Below, one piece after another: positions 5,234 to 7,810 of a DNA stretch of 7,810 bases. A program made the translations under genes and the position numbers. The notes under the pieces were generated by a model. That model was not told where the DNA came from. It saw nothing but the letters and a program-made list of their open reading frames with translations, and did not search any database. The first letter of the stretch is position 1; the number at the start of each line of letters is the position of its first letter. Source of the stretch: an uncultured Flavobacterium sp. (lineage in GTDB: Bacteria; Bacteroidota; Bacteroidia; Flavobacteriales; Flavobacteriaceae); contig NZ_CAMLIX010000224.1 in assembly GCF_946479975.1 (NCBI RefSeq), positions 1-7,810 of the forward strand. Direction: 5' to 3'.

Positions 5234-6802
5234 ATGAAAAATCTTAAAATAAATAATCGATTTACAGCAGAATTACCCGCAGATCCAGATTTAACTAATG
5301 AAGTTCGTCAGGTAAAAAATGTGTTGTTTTCGTTTGTAAATCCAACAATACCTTCAGAACCAAAACTGATTCATGCTTATGAAGAAGTCGCATCATTAAT
5401 AGGAATTTCAAAAGAAGAAATACAATCTGAAGAATTTGTAAATGTTTTTTCGGGAAAAGAAATTCTTGCCGAAACACAGCCTTATGCGATGTGTTACGCG
5501 GGACATCAGTTTGGAAATTGGGCTGGACAATTAGGAGATGGCCGCGCTATTAATTTAACGGAAGTTGAAAACGACAATAAATTTTATACGCTTCAGCTAA
5601 AAGGTGCTGGAAAAACGCCTTACTCCAGAACTGCAGATGGATTAGCTGTTTTGCGTTCGTCAATTAGAGAATATCTGTGTGCAGAAGCCATGCATTATCT
5701 AGGCGTTCCCACTACCCGATCGCTTTCTTTGATTCTTTCGGGTGATCAGGTTTTGCGTGATATTTTATACAATGGAAATCCTGCATACGAAAAAGGTGCC
5801 GTTGTTTGTCGTGTTGCGCCTTCTTTTATTCGTTTTGGAAGTTATGAAATGCTTACTTCGAGAAATGAACTTCAAAACCTAAAGCAATTTGTAGATTATA
5901 CTATTAAATATTATTTTCCCGAGATTAAAGGAGAACCCAAAGAACAATATATTGCGTTTTTCCAAAAAGTGGCCGACTCTACACGCGAGATGATACTTCA
6001 TTGGCAGCGCGTTGGTTTTGTTCACGGCGTAATGAATACCGATAACATGTCTATTCACGGAATCACGATTGATTACGGACCATACGGATGGTTGGAAAAT
6101 TATGATCCGAACTGGACACCCAATACTACAGATAGCCAGAATAGACGATATCGCTTTGGAAATCAGCCTCAAGTGGCGCAATGGAATTTATTTCAATTGG
6201 CAAATGCACTTTATCCGCTAATCAATGAAGCTGCTCCGTTGGAGAAAATTTTAGAATCATTTATAACCGATTTTGATGTAGATTATAAAAACATGTTTTT
6301 AAGTAAATTAGGAATATTTACTTCAAACGATACTGATGATAAAATTGTTAATGGCATCGAGGAAATTCTGCAATTATCTGAAACTGATATGACTATGTTT
6401 TTTAGAAATCTAAGTCAGATTAAGAAAGATGATTCAGTTGAACAAGCATTTGAAAAAATTGAAAATGCTTTTTACCTTCCTGCGGAAATTACTGGAAACA
6501 CGCTTGATGCTTGGCAGAAATGGCTTTCAGTTTATCTTAAACGATTGAATCTAGAACAATTTTTAGATGAAGAACGTTCTGCTAAAATGAATTTAATAAA
6601 TCCTAAATATGTGCTTCGCAACTACATGGCACAATTAGCTATAGATGAAGCCGATAAAGGAAATTATACTTTAGTTGATGAATTGTTCCAGCTTTTAAAG
6701 AAACCATATGATGACCAGCCAGAAATGCAAAAATGGTTTGCTAAACGTCCCGATTGGGCACGATCTAAAGTAGGCTGTTCTATGCTTTCTTGTAGTTCAT
6801 AA
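5234..6802 (+). CDS. selO: Protein adenylyltransferase SelO (YdiU family)
   Basis: SelO is a pseudokinase-fold enzyme that transfers AMP from ATP onto Ser, Thr or Tyr of target proteins and is linked to oxidative-stress responses. The 522-residue protein has the family motifs: CYAGHQFGNWAGQLGDGRA (87-105), LQLKGAGKTPYSRTADG (120-136) with nucleotide-binding K123, REYLCAEAMHYLG (145-157) with E146, GVMNTDNMSI (265-274) with D270 and N271, and TIDYGPYGW (278-286) where DYG replaces the kinase DFG. The C-terminus ends GCSMLSCSS; C520 stands where animal SelO carries selenocysteine. The frame is open to a GTG at 5204, but that would put the first codons inside an intergenic repeat, so I choose the ATG at 5234 (MKNLKINNRF), preceded by an A-rich stretch as is usual here. 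Length and motifs indicate an intact enzyme. It may share a transcript with msrA. Confidence 0.95.
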   Translation: MKNLKINNRFTAELPADPDLTNEVRQVKNVLFSFVNPTIPSEPKLIHAYEEVASLIGISKEEIQSEEFVNVFSGKEILAETQPYAMCYAGHQFGNWAGQLGDGRAINLTEVENDNKFYTLQLKGAGKTPYSRTADGLAVLRSSIREYLCAEAMHYLGVPTTRSLSLILSGDQVLRDILYNGNPAYEKGAVVCRVAPSFIRFGSYEMLTSRNELQNLKQFVDYTIKYYFPEIKGEPKEQYIAFFQKVADSTREMILHWQRVGFVHGVMNTDNMSIHGITIDYGPYGWLENYDPNWTPNTTDSQNRRYRFGNQPQVAQWNLFQLANALYPLINEAAPLEKILESFITDFDVDYKNMFLSKLGIFTSNDTDDKIVNGIEEILQLSETDMTMFFRNLSQIKKDDSVEQAFEKIENAFYLPAEITGNTLDAWQKWLSVYLKRLNLEQFLDEERSAKMNLINPKYVLRNYMAQLAIDEADKGNYTLVDELFQLLKKPYDDQPEMQKWFAKRPDWARSKVGCSMLSCSS

Positions 6803-6826
6803 AAACATTACTTTTTAAATAAAATA

Positions 6827-6865
6827 GAGAAGTTATACTTAAAGGTAACTTCTCCATTTTTTTTT
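6827..6865 (+). terminator. Rho-independent terminator of selO
   Basis: GAGAAGTTA (6827-6835) pairs perfectly with TAACTTCTC (6846-6854) around a 10-base loop, and nine T follow at 6857-6865. It lies 24 bases after the selO stop and would separate selO from the OmpA-family gene. Confidence 0.9.
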
Positions 6866-6970
6866 GTTAAAAATTTCTATTTGTTAATTGATTTTCAGCA
6901 TTCTGTAACCACAAATAAAAATTAACAAGAAAAAACAATTACTTTTTATTCAAACATATTGTTTAGTGAT

Positions 6971-6978
6971 TATATTTG
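6971..6978 (+). promoter_or_regulatory. Bacteroidota -7 element ahead of the OmpA-family gene
   Basis: TATATTTG matches TAnnTTTG exactly and lies 25 bases before the ATG at 7004. The position 19 bases upstream reads ATTC, a poor -33 element; TTGTTT occurs closer (6959-6964). Together with the terminator upstream, this supports a separate transcript with a short leader. Confidence 0.6.
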
Positions 6979-7003
6979 TAGGAATTATAACACTATATAG
7001 ATT

Positions 7004-7810
7004 ATGTTTAAAAGATTAATTTACCTATTAGGCATTGCTGCAACCATAATTATTGGAACAATTTTGTACCAATTATTTTGTTGCAACTGCGGCAAGACCG
7101 AGCAGATTGTTGAAGATAAGACTACAACTGCCGCGATTCCAGAAATAAATTCAAATCCTTTTGTTCTTCAAGGTTCTGGAATAGATTATGAATGCAATGA
7201 TAATTTTAATTTCTTACAAAATAATGCTGTATTGCTAACGCCAGTTAGTGATTCAATTGTTACAGGAGTAGAAAAGTTAAAAGAAGTATTGATTGTTAAT
7301 CCAAATCAAAAAATTACAATTACAGGATATGCATTATCCAATGAAAAAAACACTACAACTTTTGAAAATCTTGGTTTTGCAAGAGCTCAAAATATTAAAA
7401 CGTTTTTAGTTTCTAAAGGTTTACCTGAATCTCAGTTTCAAACAAATGGAGAAATTTTAGATGCATGGAAAATGAATGGAGATACACTAACAGGACCTCT
7501 TAAATTTCAATTTAATGAATTACAGTCTCCTGAAAAGTCTGATGATTGGAGTTCATTAAAAGATCAGATTAATGCGAATCCTCTTGTGCTGCACTTTAAT
7601 ACAAATAAATCAAGCGAAAATTTAAGTAAAGAAGAACACCAAAAAGTAATTGATATTGTAAAATACAGCAATCATTTTCCAGATGCCAAAATTCAAATTG
7701 TTGGGCATTCAGACAACACTGGCGGACGCGATGCCAACGTAAAACTAGCACAAAAAAGAGCAGATTTTACTAAAAATTACTTAGTAAAAAACGGAGTTAA
7801 ATCTTCAAAC
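7004..7810 (+). CDS. OmpA-family membrane-anchored protein, 5' part (3' end outside window)
   Basis: The frame runs for 269 codons from the ATG at 7004 to the window end without a stop. The N-terminus is MFKR plus a hydrophobic helix (about 5-25), followed by FCCNCG (25-30). No signal-peptidase site or proper lipobox is visible, so the helix is probably an uncleaved inner-membrane anchor with the rest in the periplasm. At about 192-269 there is an OmpA C-terminal peptidoglycan-binding domain: PLVLHFNTNKSS, then IVGHSDNTGGRDANVKLAQKRADFTKNYL (232-260), with D237 and R252 in the places that bind diaminopimelate in OmpA. An earlier region (about 70-150) has a matching but weaker layout: ITGYALS, then NLGFARAQNIKTFLVSKG with R127. 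This suggests a second, degenerate OmpA-like domain. The likely role is linking membrane and cell wall. The C-terminus of the domain is cut off. Confidence 0.88.
   Translation, partial: MFKRLIYLLGIAATIIIGTILYQLFCCNCGKTEQIVEDKTTTAAIPEINSNPFVLQGSGIDYECNDNFNFLQNNAVLLTPVSDSIVTGVEKLKEVLIVNPNQKITITGYALSNEKNTTTFENLGFARAQNIKTFLVSKGLPESQFQTNGEILDAWKMNGDTLTGPLKFQFNELQSPEKSDDWSSLKDQINANPLVLHFNTNKSSENLSKEEHQKVIDIVKYSNHFPDAKIQIVGHSDNTGGRDANVKLAQKRADFTKNYLVKNGVKSSN

Noticed and set aside
5879..6181. 100-codon minus-strand frame inside selO
   Set aside because: It is fully antisense to SelO catalytic motifs, with no family features of its own.
6881..6928. 9-bp inverted repeat TTGTTAATT / AATTAACAA with a 30-base spacer
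   Set aside because: It is A/T-rich with a long spacer and no T-tract or promoter overlap; too weak to call a feature.
1..7810. Search for CRISPR, phage, insertion sequence, toxin-antitoxin or defence genes
   Set aside because: No repeated spacer pattern, transposase, integrase, nuclease or small toxin-like gene pair is visible; the genes are chromosomal housekeeping or envelope types.

Overview
The window looks like chromosomal DNA from a member of the Bacteroidota, most likely Flavobacterium or a close relative. The evidence is low GC with strongly A/T-rich gaps, almost no Shine-Dalgarno sequences ahead of the genes, two good matches to the Bacteroidota -7 promoter element (TAnnTTTG), and protein sequences typical of Flavobacteriaceae. 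The genus assignment is inference; there is no rRNA or tRNA gene here to fix it.

Region 1 (1-2601, + strand) holds five genes reading the same way. They are the 3' end of a spermidine-synthase-like methyltransferase, an M23-fold metallopeptidase without a signal peptide, a small lipoprotein, a secreted protein of unknown function, and an NTF2/SnoaL-like protein. The first four are separated by only 4, 6 and 10 bases and are probably one operon. The fifth follows after 52 bases that include a short perfect inverted repeat next to its start codon.

Region 2 (2602-2943) is the longest non-coding stretch. It holds a hairpin element that resembles a dispersed Flavobacterium intergenic repeat, a strong bidirectional terminator shared by the convergent genes, and a second, A/T-rich perfect inverted repeat.

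Region 3 (2944-6802) has a class-V aminotransferase/cysteine-desulfurase-like gene on the minus strand, divergent from msrA (peptide methionine sulfoxide reductase A), which is followed by selO (protein adenylyltransferase SelO/YdiU). MsrA and SelO both belong to oxidative-stress biology, and the desulfurase-like enzyme has cysteine-rich active-site chemistry, so this may be a loose redox/sulfur neighbourhood. A 60-base inverted repeat sits between msrA and selO and creates a false upstream start for selO.

Region 4 (6803-7810) has a clear terminator after selO, a TATATTTG promoter, and the 5' part of a membrane-anchored OmpA-family gene that runs off the window end.

Most of this is ordinary housekeeping-type chromosome. 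I see no mobile element, CRISPR array, defence system or phage. The least explained items are the signal-less M23 protein with its operon partners, the two intergenic repeat elements, and the Cys-rich OmpA-family protein.
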